From contig BRXU01000015.1 of NCBI GenBank assembly GCA_030267565.1, forward strand, positions 991,001-1,055,000: DNA of 64,000 nucleotides, in the 5' to 3' direction. The notes below the pieces were generated by a model. The model was not told the origin of the DNA and did no database searches. It saw nothing but the letters and a program-made list of their open reading frames with translations. Below are positions 50,101 to 60,604 of the stretch, piece by piece. The position numbers were made by a program, and so were the translations under genes. Each line of letters opens with the position of its first letter. Position 1 is the stretch's first letter. Origin of the DNA: Pleodorina starrii (Eukaryota > Chlorophyta > Chlorophyceae > Chlamydomonadales > Volvocaceae).

Positions 50101-53100
50101 GGTCGCATGTCAGCGTCCGGCATGACGGCCGCCGCGGCGCCATCCTCGCAGCCGCAGATGCCCTCTTCGCCGAACTTGACGGCTTACGGCGGCGGCGCCG
50201 GGCCTTCGCGGCTTATGTTGGCATCGCGTGGCGGCGGCGGCGGCGGCGGTGGCGGCGGCGGGCTGTTGGCTCGGAACAGCACCACCAGCAGCAGCCTCTC
50301 TCTGGGCCCCGCACCCGCTGCTGCCGGGGACCCAGGCGGGGGTGCCAGCGCGGGCAGCCTGTCGGAGGCGTCGGGGATGTGGCGTCGGGCGCCGTCCTGG
50401 GCGGGTGAGTGGGGAGCGTGGGATACGGGGGATGGAGAGAGGCGGCAAGAGGGAAGGGGTGGGATTGAATCCGGGAACGAGGCCACCATAGGTGGACCCC
50501 AGGAGTGGCGGTAGCTGGGAGAGGGGCCGGGGGGGAAGGAGGGTTGTCGCGGACAGTGACCAGAGCACCAGACACGACCCGACACGCGCGCAGAGGGGCG
50601 AGAGGCTCCTTTGGTGCTGACACTGCTCCTCCGTCCTCACTTGCTCCCACCCCACCCCACCCAACACGTTGGCTCTCTGGCGTCCCCGCCCCCTCGCCGG
50701 CGGCGGCGGTGGCGGCAGACACGCTCTCCGCCGCGACGTCATTCGCCCAGGCGCCCGGCGCCGCCGGCTCGGGCCTGTTCGGCGGCGCCGGCGCGCCGGC
50801 GTCGACGGCGGGCGGCGGCGGCGGCGGCGGCCCAGTCCTCCCGGACCAGGACTTGCAGGGCGGCGGCGGCGGCGCCGGCGGTGGGCTAACCTCCCCTGGC
50901 AGCACCCGCGGCGGTGCGGGGCCCGGCTGGACGGCGGCCGACGACCTGCCGTGCTACCATCTGGTGGAAGTACGACACGTCCAGGTATGGTACGGCAGCA
51001 CACGCATACACACACATACACACACGCACACGAACGACAGGGGGCAGTCAGTGGCTTTGGCGGCGGCGGCATCAAATCCGCGGTGTGTCGTCATTGGAAG
51101 GGCCTGGCTGGTCAATCGGCTGCTCGGTTGACCCACAGTGGCCGCTCCGTTTGATGAAAAACAAAAGAAAGCCAGTCCGCAAAAATGGTCAGCAGCAGCC
51201 TGCAGAATGTATATTTTATTCTGTAATAAATATAATTTTTTCTTATTTTTATTCTTTATTATATTATTATATTGTTTAATATTTTATTATTTAGTAAAAA
51301 CAAATCAATTTAGGCATTCGTCTGGTGTTAACAAACAGCGAAGGCTGATACCTACTGGACGCGGCGGTGGAGCCCGCGAGGTGCCGCAGTCCTCCCAAAG
51401 CCCCATCCGCCGGAGAGCACCAACCGCCTTCCTTACGACTTGCCGTACACTCTCGCCCGCAGGCTCCCGGAGACGCCGCACCTGCCGCCAGCAGCAGCAG
51501 CACCAGCAGCGGCACCGCCGCCGCCACTTCGCCCGACTCCCGTACTGTCGTACTCCAGCCGGGCCTGACGCGCCTGACCTTCCGCGTGGCGCCGACGCGA
51601 CCCGGCCTCTACTTTGCCCGCCACCTCTCCGCCTCGCTGGGGTCGTACGACCTTCGTATTCCTGTCGTACCGGCGGCGCAGCTGTCTGCCGACGTTCGGG
51701 CGCTGACGCGCGGCGGCTGGGGCGGCGTCATTGGGCTCGGCGCCGCCGTGGCGGGCGCCGCCGGCGGCGGCGCCGCCGCGGGCTGCGGGGGCTGCTTCCC
51801 GTTTGGCGGTCTGGGCTTCAGCGGCGCGGCTGGCGGCGCGGCGGCGGCGAGTGCGCAGCTGGGTGAAGCGGCGGCAGGTGCGTCATACGGCCCCCTGGGT
51901 GGTGGGGGGTCTACGAGGTTTGCGAACTTATGAAGAAAGGCGCGCGTTCGGTTGACCTCTTGGGGGCGAAAACTACATGCGAGGACACCACCGCCACCAC
52001 CACCACTACTACACACACACATATACCCGATAGACGTACACGCAGGTAGGGGAGGGTGTATTGGCGTCCTTGCTGCATTGCCGTACACATCCCGGCATGG
52101 TATCCGTATGTGGTCTCAACCCTCTTAAACGGCGGTTCGTTTGGTCCGCCTGTGTCCCGCTGCTTGCTGGTGGCACGGTTCCGGATCTGCCCGCTCGTCC
52201 CCCGTCGTACGGGGTACGGCACGCAGATGGCGAGGTACGGCACCTGGAGGTCGCCCTGCAGGTGGCCCCCCTGGTTCCCCGCCTGCTGGCCGGGCCCGTG
52301 TTGGTGGGCGGAGCGCTGAGTGCCGGGCTGCCGCAGTGGCTAGGCGTGGCGTTGGCACCGCTGGACGTGGATTGCAGTACGAGTACGACACGTACGACGG
52401 CGAGGGGGCGCCGGCACAGCGGCGACGGCGGCGGCGGAGGGGATGGGGCGGATGGAGATGGCGGCGGCGGCTGCGACGGCGACGGAGGCGGCGGCGGCGG
52501 CCTGCAATACGTGCGGGTGCACGTGCAGGTACGGCGTCGTACATAGTAGTTGCAGTACAGCAGGTCGGGCGCGCGGATTATGTGTAGTGCTCTTGCGACT
52601 TCCTTCTCAACCCGCCCTTCACTCCCGCCGCAGTGGGCTGCCCCTCCCCAGACCTCTCCGTAAGGCCTTTGTTCCTGGCCCTCCCCACGTGTTGCCGATG
52701 GACCCATGGGTCGGTCGATCCGTCGGCGCTCGCCGCCGCTTTCAACCCTAGTTCCAGTCCGTCAGCCCCCTCGCTGCTGTCTCTTAACCACCGCACCTCA
52801 CCCGCCCCCTGATCTGATCTGATCCACATCCATAATGCGGTCGCCCCCGCTCACGGTCAGACTTAACCCACCCACCCACCCACCCACCCACCCCGCAGGC
52901 TCGCGCCCAATCCGCGCTGCGGCTGGGCGAGTGGGTCCCGGCCCCTCCCGCCACGACCCCCCTGGGCCCCCTCTCCGCCATGCCCTCCATTCACTCCCTG
53001 GGAGGGACCCAACCCGCATCAGCCGCAGCGGCGGCCCTCGCAGCCGCCGGCGGCGAGCCGTACCACGGCGGTGCCGACGCCGCCTCCGGCGGCGGCGGCG

Positions 53101-56100
53101 GTGGCGCCTTCGCCAGCCCCGCAGTGGCTGCCGCCGCCGCCGCCGCATGCCACCCCCCGCACCAGCAGCAGCAGTCCGGCCTCATGTCGGCCCCGTCTGT
53201 GTTCAGGCGGGGGGAGGTCGGCGGGCAGTGCCGCGTAGCGGTGATAGATCTGGAAAGGGCGGCGGCGGGGGCGGGGGCGGAGGTGGTGGTGGAGGCGGAG
53301 GCGGCGGGCGGCGGGGGTGTGCACTGGGCGGTCAGCAGCCGCCAGGGCATAGATCTGTCGCAGGTACGGCACGTACGGCAAGTACAGCATGCATGGTGTG
53401 TCTCAAGCGCTGGGAGCTGGGGGCGGGGCGGAGGTTGGGTTGGGTTGGGTTGGGCGCGGGTGCCGTGGCTAACCCCCCCCCGCCGCCCCGCCACCTCTCC
53501 ACCTCTCCCTGCCCGGTGGTGGCCCTCCCTCCCTCTCAGGCGCTGGCGGGTCCGCTGCGTTCGCCCGTGCTGCTGTGGCTGCCGGTGTGGGTGCCCCCCG
53601 CGGCTCCGGTGGTGGGCGGCGGTGCGGGGGACGACAAGGCGCCGCTGGATGTGGCTCCGGAGCTGGTGCGGGTGCAGCAGGTGGGCAGGGAGGGAGGGAG
53701 GACGAGAGGGCGGAGCCGCGAGGGAGCCGCGGGGGAGCCGCGACTGCCCTCCATCCAACTTTGTGACGGCGGCGCACCCTCTCACTCTCCCTCTGGGTCC
53801 CCCTCGTCTCCTCTCTTCCCCTGCCCCTCTGTTACCATTGTTACCGCATATCGCACTCTCTTCTCCTTATTTCCCTTCCCCTCGTCCGCACTTCCCCCGT
53901 CTTTTCCCCTCTTCCCCCTCGTTCCCGGCCGCCTGGCCCCGTGGCGGATGCGGCATCCCCACAACTGTACTGCGTTGTATTAATATTGTACTGCACTGTA
54001 CTGCTACCGCACGCAAGGCCCACGCGGGCGTCACGTCCTCCCGGTACGGCACCGGGGGCGGGCTGAGCGGCCGGAGGATGGCAGGTCGGCCGGGCGCACC
54101 TGTGAGTTGGCGGCGAGGAGGGCGGGGGCGAGGAGGACGGGGACGGGGGATACCCCGCGCCTAGGGATGCGGGGGCGGGTGACGAAGCCTACACGTGCGC
54201 ATCTTCGCTGTGTGTATGCCGTACACGTGACGGCGTTGCGTACCGGCGCTTCGATTGTTGGGGCACCGCATCAGCCGACACTTCGTCCGTCCGGGCTCGC
54301 CTCACCTCGCCTCGCGCCGCCTCGCGTTTGTCGCTTATCGCCCCCATCCCGCATCGCCCCATCGCACTCCCGACCCACCCCACTCCCGCACCCCCGACCC
54401 ACCCCACCCTCGCACCCCCGCACCCCCGCAGGCCCCGCCCGGCAGTCTTCGAGATGGCAACACCCTCACCACCACCACCACCACCACCACCCAGCCGCCG
54501 CAGCAGCCGGGGTACCCGAGAAGCCAGGCGCCGGCAGGAGGTGGGTACGACGACACTGTACGGAAACATGGCGTAATCGCAGGTCCCGAGTACCAGAGTG
54601 CAGAATGCCGTACACGCGGGGGCCGTGAGCTGTGTTGAACCTGCGCTGCGTCTTGAACCCCCGTCAGGGTCAGGGCGCCCTGCCTTCGGTCAAACGTTCG
54701 GTCCAGGGCCCGAGCGCTAGGCGCCAGGCCGGGCCCCGAGCCAGACCCTAACTGGCTGGCTGTCCCTACTGCTGCTGCTGCTGCTGCTGCTGCTGGGGCG
54801 AAGACTGCTGTCCGAGTTTCTGTCCCTGCTGCTGCTGCTGCTGCCGCTGTTTCCACTGCTGTCCGCCCCGCCCCCCTCCCCTCCTGTCGGTGGAATTTGC
54901 CGCTGCTCCGCTGTGATCTGATCCGCTCTGCGCTGCCCGGCCCTGGCCTGGCCCGGCCCCTGCCCCTGCCCGGCCCCGGCCCGGCCCTGCTGGTTGTGTT
55001 TTGCACGATTGACGTTCCGAACCTCCGAGCGACCCCCCGCTGCTCCGCAGGTCAGCGGCCGCTTCCCCCCCTGGATCTGGAGGTGGTGGTGGAGGGGCTC
55101 CAGGGGGGCATGTGGCGCTCACACGCGACCTCGTTGGCGCTGCCGCTGCAGCAGCCCTTCAGGCTCCGGACGACGGTAAGCGGGAGATGGGGAGAGAGAG
55201 GGGGGGAGATGGGGAGAGAGAGGGAGAGAGGGGGAGAGGAGGAAAGGAAGGGGTGTTTCAAGGGCATCATGAGGTGCAGTACGACACATTAGGACACAGA
55301 TTCCCTTGAGAGTCAAGGGAGGGACAGGGCCCACGGCGACCCACGGGGCGGCGCGGGCCGCTGCGTCGACGGACGTTGTGGTGGCTGCTCGCCTGCCGAT
55401 ACCGATACCTGCCTGTTCTAGGGTATCCTGCCGTACACCCACATTACCCTCCCTGCCGTGCTGCCGTACTGCTGTACATCCGCACACCAGGCCCACCAGC
55501 TGCTGGACACCCACGTGCTCGTCTCCGTGACGGTGACCAGCTGCCTGGCGCTGCCCGTACTGCTGACGGACGTGGTTCTGGAGCCGCAGTACGGACTGGT
55601 GCTGCTGGGGTCGCCGGACGCGGGGCTTGCCGCTGGCGGCGCCGTGTCTTCTGCCGTATGCAGCGGCCACCTGCCGTCGTTACTCCCGGGTCTACTGCCG
55701 CTGCGGCTGGCGCCCAACGAGGGAGTCAACTGGGGCTTTGTGCTGAGCCGGTCTGCGGGTGGGTGGGTGGGTGGGTGGGCGGGTCGGCTGGTGGGTCGGT
55801 GGGTGGGCTGGTGGGTCGGTGGCTCTTGGCAGGTGGCAGCCGGAGCCGGAAGGGGGAAAGGTGGATGAGGGGGTCAATCCACCCAATCGACCTCATCGAT
55901 GATGGGGGAGGACGGGCAGGGAGAGGAAAGGTAGGGGACAGTCACGGGGTGCACCAGGGCTCCTGCTCCTGACAAATGCGTCACCTTCATCCGCCCGCCC
56001 TTGACCCGGGCCCCGCTGCTCCCGCTGCTTCCGCTCTCGCTCTCGCTGCTTCCGCTGCTCCCGCTTCCTCTTCCTCTCACTGTCAGAGGCCCTCCAAGCG

Positions 56101-57185
56101 CTGCCCGGCCTCCACCCGGACGACTGCTGCCTGCTGCACCTGGACTACTGCGTCATACCGCCACAGCCCGCCGCCGCCGCCGCCGCCTCCGCCGGCCCAT
56201 GCTGCACGCCCGCCGCCTATGAGGTCCTGGGCCCCGCACTGCAGCCCGTCAGCGGCCACCGCTACCCGCTGCCGCCGCTGCTGACGCCGCCGCCGCCCGG
56301 CGCCGCCGCCGGCGAGGCGTCGGCGACGTCGGTGTCGGCAGCGGCAGCGGGAGGACTCACCCCGGGGGCGTCGTACAGTGAGCCGCCGGGCGCCGCAGCG
56401 GGGGCGTCAAGCCCCGGCGGAGCGCCGTATGGCCCGGGGCACGGGCAGGGGCACGGCGGCTTTCCGCCACCGCTACAGCCGCCACCGCAGCAGTCCGGCT
56501 CCAAGGGTGCGGCGGCTGCTGCTGGCGGACAGGCGCCGTCCGCCGCTGGCGGCGGCAGTGGCGGCGGCGGCGTCAGCTGTCCCAACGTCTACAGCCACAA
56601 CGGCGCGTATGCGCTGGCGGCGGCACCAACGTCCGGGGGGTACGACAGCCTGGGCGGCGCCGCCGTCGGCGGCGCCGGCGGCGGCTTCAGCTTCACTCAC
56701 GGCTTTCTGTTGGAATTCCCGCCAAGTAACGCCCTCACTCACAACCTGGTTTCGGTGCGGCTACTCGGGCCGTACTCTGCCGTACTGGGGCAGCCGACGC
56801 ACATGACCTGGCTCGTCACGCGAGTCTCCTCACCGCCAGCCGCCGCCCTGGACGCCGCCGCCGATGACGCCGACGTTGCCGTGTACGAGGTCGCCGAGGC
56901 GGCGGACGCCGCAGATGGCGGCGGAGCCGCCGCCGCCGCCGCCGGAGGCGGCGCCGGAGGTGCCGGAGGTGCCGCCGCCGGAGGCGGCGGCGGGCCTTGG
57001 CAGTGGCGGCAGGCGGTGGGTTGCCGGGGCAGCGTGCGGTTGGGGCGGGCCAAGGGCAGTGTAGCGGTGGTTGAGGCGGTGGTGCTGCCGGTGGCGCCCG
57101 GGGTGCTGCGCGCGCCGGTGCTGCGGCTGCGGGGGCTGCGGGAGGTGCGGGAGGAGGAGGCGGCGGCGGCGGAGTTCGTCGTCGT

Positions 57186-57232
<47 letters not shown>

Positions 57233-57237
57233 TTTAG
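38503..57237 (+). CDS. TRS130: TRAPP II complex subunit TRS130 / TRAPPC10, about 2895 aa, 32 exons
   Basis: Exons: 38503-38655, 38810-38965, 39293-39378, 39842-39938, 40198-40467, 40650-40988, 41088-41209, 41515-41672, 42178-42277, 42689-42881, 43006-43222, 43625-43747, 44007-44262, 44388-44430, 44576-44863, 45109-45280, 45640-46133, 46383-46580, 47101-47364, 47766-47908, 48151-48237, 48706-48883, 49096-50404, 50719-50984, 51463-51877, 52227-52528, 52899-53363, 53540-53680, 54432-54540, 55051-55175, 55491-55758, 56087-57237; 8688 nt in frame. TRS130 helps TRAPP II act as a Rab GEF in late Golgi traffic and, in plants, cell-plate formation. Plant-like blocks occur in order: WFRHPYVHLLL|VSSVDAADY, VYDKLKDDF, FRQYLFASQSRLLLRLGRP, LTRLTFRVAP, LPQWLGV, SPVLLWLPVWV, and a C-terminal domain from exon 32. 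Arabidopsis TRS130 is about 1260 aa; extra length is Gly, Ala and Gln inserts (exon 23 alone about 436 codons). Exon 24 may start at 50596 and may end at 50969; both keep frame. Exon 26 start is tentative. The protein ends in an (AS)n tail. Confidence 0.87.
42309..42355. repeat. (ACC)n microsatellite in TRS130 intron 9
   Basis: About fifteen ACC/ATC triplets just downstream of the donor of exon 9. Confidence 0.8.
43371..43410. repeat. Four perfect 10-bp units (TACGACACGA) in TRS130 intron 11
   Basis: Four head-to-tail units, the last with its final two bases changed. The unit belongs to the same GTACGRCA motif family seen throughout TRS130 introns. Confidence 0.9.
47508..47701. repeat. 19-bp minisatellite with ACGTCA cores in TRS130 intron 19
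   Basis: Ten imperfect units of 19 or 21 bases with consensus catcactcacccgccacgt; most junctions recreate ACGTCA, the half of a CRE-like palindrome. Confidence 0.88.
48300..48430. other. AT-rich patch in TRS130 intron 21
   Basis: A stretch of about 130 bases with low GC (for example aaaagaaaatatttctc and aaggtatattatacgg) inside a GC-rich gene. It holds no exon that fits the frame. Confidence 0.7.
51190..51315. other. Strongly AT-rich island in TRS130 intron 24
   Basis: Roughly 110 of these bases are almost pure A/T (runs such as tttattctttattatatta), in contrast to the GC-rich flanks. It includes TGTAA at 51222-51226 on the coding strand. Confidence 0.9.
52866..52894. repeat. (ACCC)n run forming the pyrimidine tract before TRS130 exon 27
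   Basis: Seven ACCC units lead directly into the ccccgcag acceptor of exon 27, so the microsatellite also serves as the splice-site tract. Confidence 0.8.
54769..54795. repeat. (CTG)9 triplet repeat in TRS130 intron 29
   Basis: Nine perfect CTG units, with a second run of about six at 54829-54846. On the minus strand they read as Gln codons, but no minus-strand gene is supported here. Confidence 0.85.
57187..57234 (+). repeat. (GCGTCG)n coding repeat at the TRS130 C-terminus
   Basis: Seven or eight hexamer units encode an alternating Ser-Ala tail ending one codon before the stop. Confidence 0.9.
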
Positions 57238-58551
57238 GACCGCGGTGTGGCACACAGAGGCAGCCGCGCTTGGCGGGGGGGGGCCGGTGTGTGACGGTGG
57301 CAGGGCAGGGGCTGGCGGGGGGAGGGCGGGTGAAGGGCGAGAGGCTGTCAACATGGTGGCTAAAGTGGCGGTGTTACAGTGGAGGGGGAGGGGGGCCTCC
57401 AGATAGACCTCCGGAAGGCAGGGTAAAAGAGTCAGCGGGCCAGCTGGCCCTTAGTGCACCGCAGCGGAGGCGACCAGGACTACTCGAGTTGGAAAGCATG
57501 ACACGGTCGGTTACAGGAGTGCACACGCACCCGTGAACGTCGATTGCGTCCAATCGATGCGGGAAAGGTCTGGTTGTGGCGGGCACCTCGCACCACGTCA
57601 CACCACCTCGCAGCCGCAGCAGCACCCCTCCTCGCACCACCAGGTTCGCGGGACCCGAAGCCCATCCCGCCATCCCACTTTCCACACACACAGACAGCAC
57701 TTGCAGCTCAAAGCCCAAATGAAGAAGCTCGCAAAACGTTGCGTCGCGCCCGGTGGCCGGTGGACAGCCTGCCAAAATTTTGCCCTCGCCGCCGTTAGCA
57801 AAAATGCGTCGACTACGGTGTCTCACTCACGATATGAAATGAGTAAAATGAGGTGGATGACAAACAGCGCGTGTCGGTGTCAGCACCGACCCCATACGCC
57901 TCCATCCGCAGCAGCAGCTCATCAGCCGCGGATGACCCTTCCCGGGAAGCACGCTCGCTTCGACAGGTTCCGGCATGTGTACCGGTACGGCAGCAATACG
58001 ACAGCCCCAAGTACCCACGAATGGTAAAGCTGGTAAGGCAGGTCCCAGCCTTCCCTCCCCACCACCGCTCAAGGATTCCTACAGCTGCATTCGCACGACG
58101 CCGCAAGATGTATTTATGTATAATGACGGGGCGCGCGGCGCCGCCCATTTGGATGAATTGCGCCGGCTCCGCACCGAGTGAGTCGCGTGATGTCCGCGCG
58201 ACAGCCGAAGCGGCGCTGCTGCCCCTCATGCGCCATCCCCGCACAGGCGTCTGCCGCACCTCCGGCCGAGCCCCCTCGCAGGTTAACAGCTACAGCTGCA
58301 GCACCGGGTATGTATGCATGCGATGAGGTATGCGCCACGCACAGCGCACTCACAGCCCGAATGTGGGGTCGCCGTGCTGTGCCATGCCGTGCTGCGCCGT
58401 GCTGTGCTCTGTCTCTGCGTCGTACACACAGCCAACCAACGAGACGGCTTTCCATGAGGTGTCGGCTTTCGAGATCCTCGTGTCTTCACGGCCACTCACG
58501 TCCGCTTCGAGGCCGCTGCGGCGTCATCGTCGCCGCCGGTGCCCCCGCCTG
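57238..58551. other. Convergent intergenic region between TRS130 and the VTT gene
   Basis: 1.3 kb with moderate GC. No plus-strand TGTAA was found behind TRS130. Minus-strand TGTAA motifs occur at 57374-57378 and 57511-57515 and could end a long 3' UTR of the VTT gene. Open frames on both strands around 57813-58326 match no family I recognise and show no splice or start support. Confidence 0.4.
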
Positions 58552-60604
58552 CTACTGCTGCTGCTGCTCCTCTTCCTCGAGTGCCTTGCTCGCGGCGCTG
58601 CCGATGGCACGTGTGGCCAGAACAGTCGCCACCGCCCCCACACCTGGCAGGCAGCAAGTGCCAGGGCACAGGCAGGCAAACAGGCAAACAGGGCCGCCGC
58701 CGGCCCGGTTGCACCGGTTGCGGACGCGTTTCGCAACGGCTGTGCCAACGGTAGGCCCTCGCCAGAAGCAATAGTCGCAATAGTGCAGCACAGGAGCAAG
58801 ATGCGCAGCCGACGCCCGGACAGCCTCTCGCACTGCCACACACCGCCAGCCTTGGCGGCCGCGGGTACCGTAGCTGGAGGTGCTCACCCCATGGGGGGCA
58901 GAGCCACTGACGCATTCCCCCCTGCCGGCTCGCAAACCCCAGCCGACACGCCGTGTGCCCAGATGGCACGATCCACCAGCCCAGACGGCAGTTTACAGTT
59001 GGTTGGCGGTTGGCTTACCGTACAGGACGAGCTGCGTGGGGTCCATCGCCGCGCCGCCGCCCGCCGCCGCCGACACGGCCGCCTTCCCCGCTCCCCCCAG
59101 GTACACGTACGCAAAGGTGCCGGGCAGCATGCCGACCCAGGACGACACCACGTACGGCAGCAGCTGTACGGGCGTGAGGCCGAGCGCGTAGTTGAGCAGG
59201 TTGAAGGGAACCAGCGGAGACAGACGCAGCAGGAACACCACGTAGGGGCCCTTGGCCGCCACACCCGACAGGACGGCCTTGAAGCGGGGCAGACCTGCGC
59301 GGAGGAATGCAGACGCGGATGCGGGGCGGGGCGGATGCGGTGCGAGGGATGCGGTGCGGCCCGGTGAGTTCAGGTGGCTGTTCTGGTTGTGGCGGTTGTG
59401 GCGGTTGGGGAAGAAGAGCCGCACGCTTGTCATGGACACGGTCACAGGAGGAGGAGTGCAGTACCACCACACAAAGCGAAGCAGGGGACCTAGGTTGGGA
59501 AAGGGACCCCGTCCCCCCGGGTCGCGGGTGGCTGGGCGGGCACGTCGGCCCTCCTGCCACCCAGGCGTCCGTCGCTCGCCGTCGCGCTACCACCCAGTCA
59601 CCACCCGGTTGCCAAAGCCCCCAGGCGCCCCCAGTCGTGTCGTGCCTGCGATCCTTTGCTCGACCCAGGGCCGGGCCAGGTAGCGGGACACCAGGAACGC
59701 GGCGGTGGCGCCCGTTGTGGATGCCAGGGACACGAGCGCCGTGCCCGCCAGTGGCCCTGCACAGGGTGGGGATTGGAGGGTTAGGCTTAGGGGCAACTTG
59801 TTAATTGGTAACAGTCTCATGTCTCATAAGATGAAGCCGGGGATGCTGGCGTCAGCGTGGGTTTGGGTATGGGTTTGGGTGCTTGGGGCGGCGGCAGGTC
59901 GGGTGGGACGAGAGACGGATGGCGAGCATAGGATGCGATATTTGCATTGAGGGGCCCTAAACGGCAGCGGCAGCGGCAGAGAACGAGGTTTGTGGGAGGA
60001 TGCGGGATAGGCGGAGAGCGCTGTGTGCTGTGCCCCGAGTTTGGTTGCCAGCTTGCCTCCGCCACCGCCACCGCCACCGCCACCGCCACCACCCACACCC
60101 ACCGAACAGGGCGCCTGCTGCCAAGGTCAGCACGGAGGCTGGGAACAGCAACACGGTAGCGGCTGCATACAGCGCGACGAACACGGCGGGTCCCAACCAG
60201 CCGGAAGATGCCACGGCCTCCACAGCTGCATCAGCGAGGCTCGACACCGACATGGCTTCCGCGTCGCCAGGAGCGAGAAGGAGCCCTGCCAGAGCCGCTA
60301 CCGTCGTCAGGGTTGTCGCATGAAGCAATTGGCTAGATTCCGTGAGCTGCGCGCTGCGGTTTGGCGTTCCACTTTCTAACCCTATGTGTGGCGCATCGTG
60401 GTCATGCTGGGCCTTCGCTGTTGCTTGACGTTGATAATATTCTGAAGACGAGTCAGTGCTGTTTAAGAAGTTGCTATGAACCCTTAAGCGATGAGGCCGA
60501 TGGAGTGTCGAGTGTGTTGCATGCGTAAGGCAAGGAGGCCGTGAAGTGCTTGGGGCTTGCAAGCGAGATCTCGCGCAGTGCATAGCGACGTTCCTCATCG
60601 CCAT
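58552..60604 (-). CDS. TVP38/TMEM64 family (VTT domain) membrane protein, about 326 aa, four exons
   Basis: Exons: 60604-60103, 59756-59646, 59294-59019, 58643-58552; 981 nt in frame. VTT (SNARE-associated/DedA) proteins are multi-pass membrane proteins; relatives act as lipid scramblases or in Golgi and plastid membranes. Visible marks: a hydrophobic entry segment (FVALYAAATVLLFPAS), the GALFG motif, RYLARPWVEQRI, then the signature FLLRLSPLVPFNLLNYALGL and SSWVGMLPGTFAYVYLGG, and a last membrane helix (VGAVATVLATRAIGSAA). The first about 115 residues are Ser/Arg/His/Thr-rich with few acids and look like an organelle transit peptide ending near a hydrophobic stretch at 99-111, so a plastid location is likely but inferred. 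The intron after exon 2 fits the family alignment only with a GC donor (GCAG|GCACGA). Confidence 0.87.

Noticed and set aside
57813..58326. Overlapping open frames on both strands downstream of TRS130
   Set aside because: Neither shows a recognisable domain or splice continuity.
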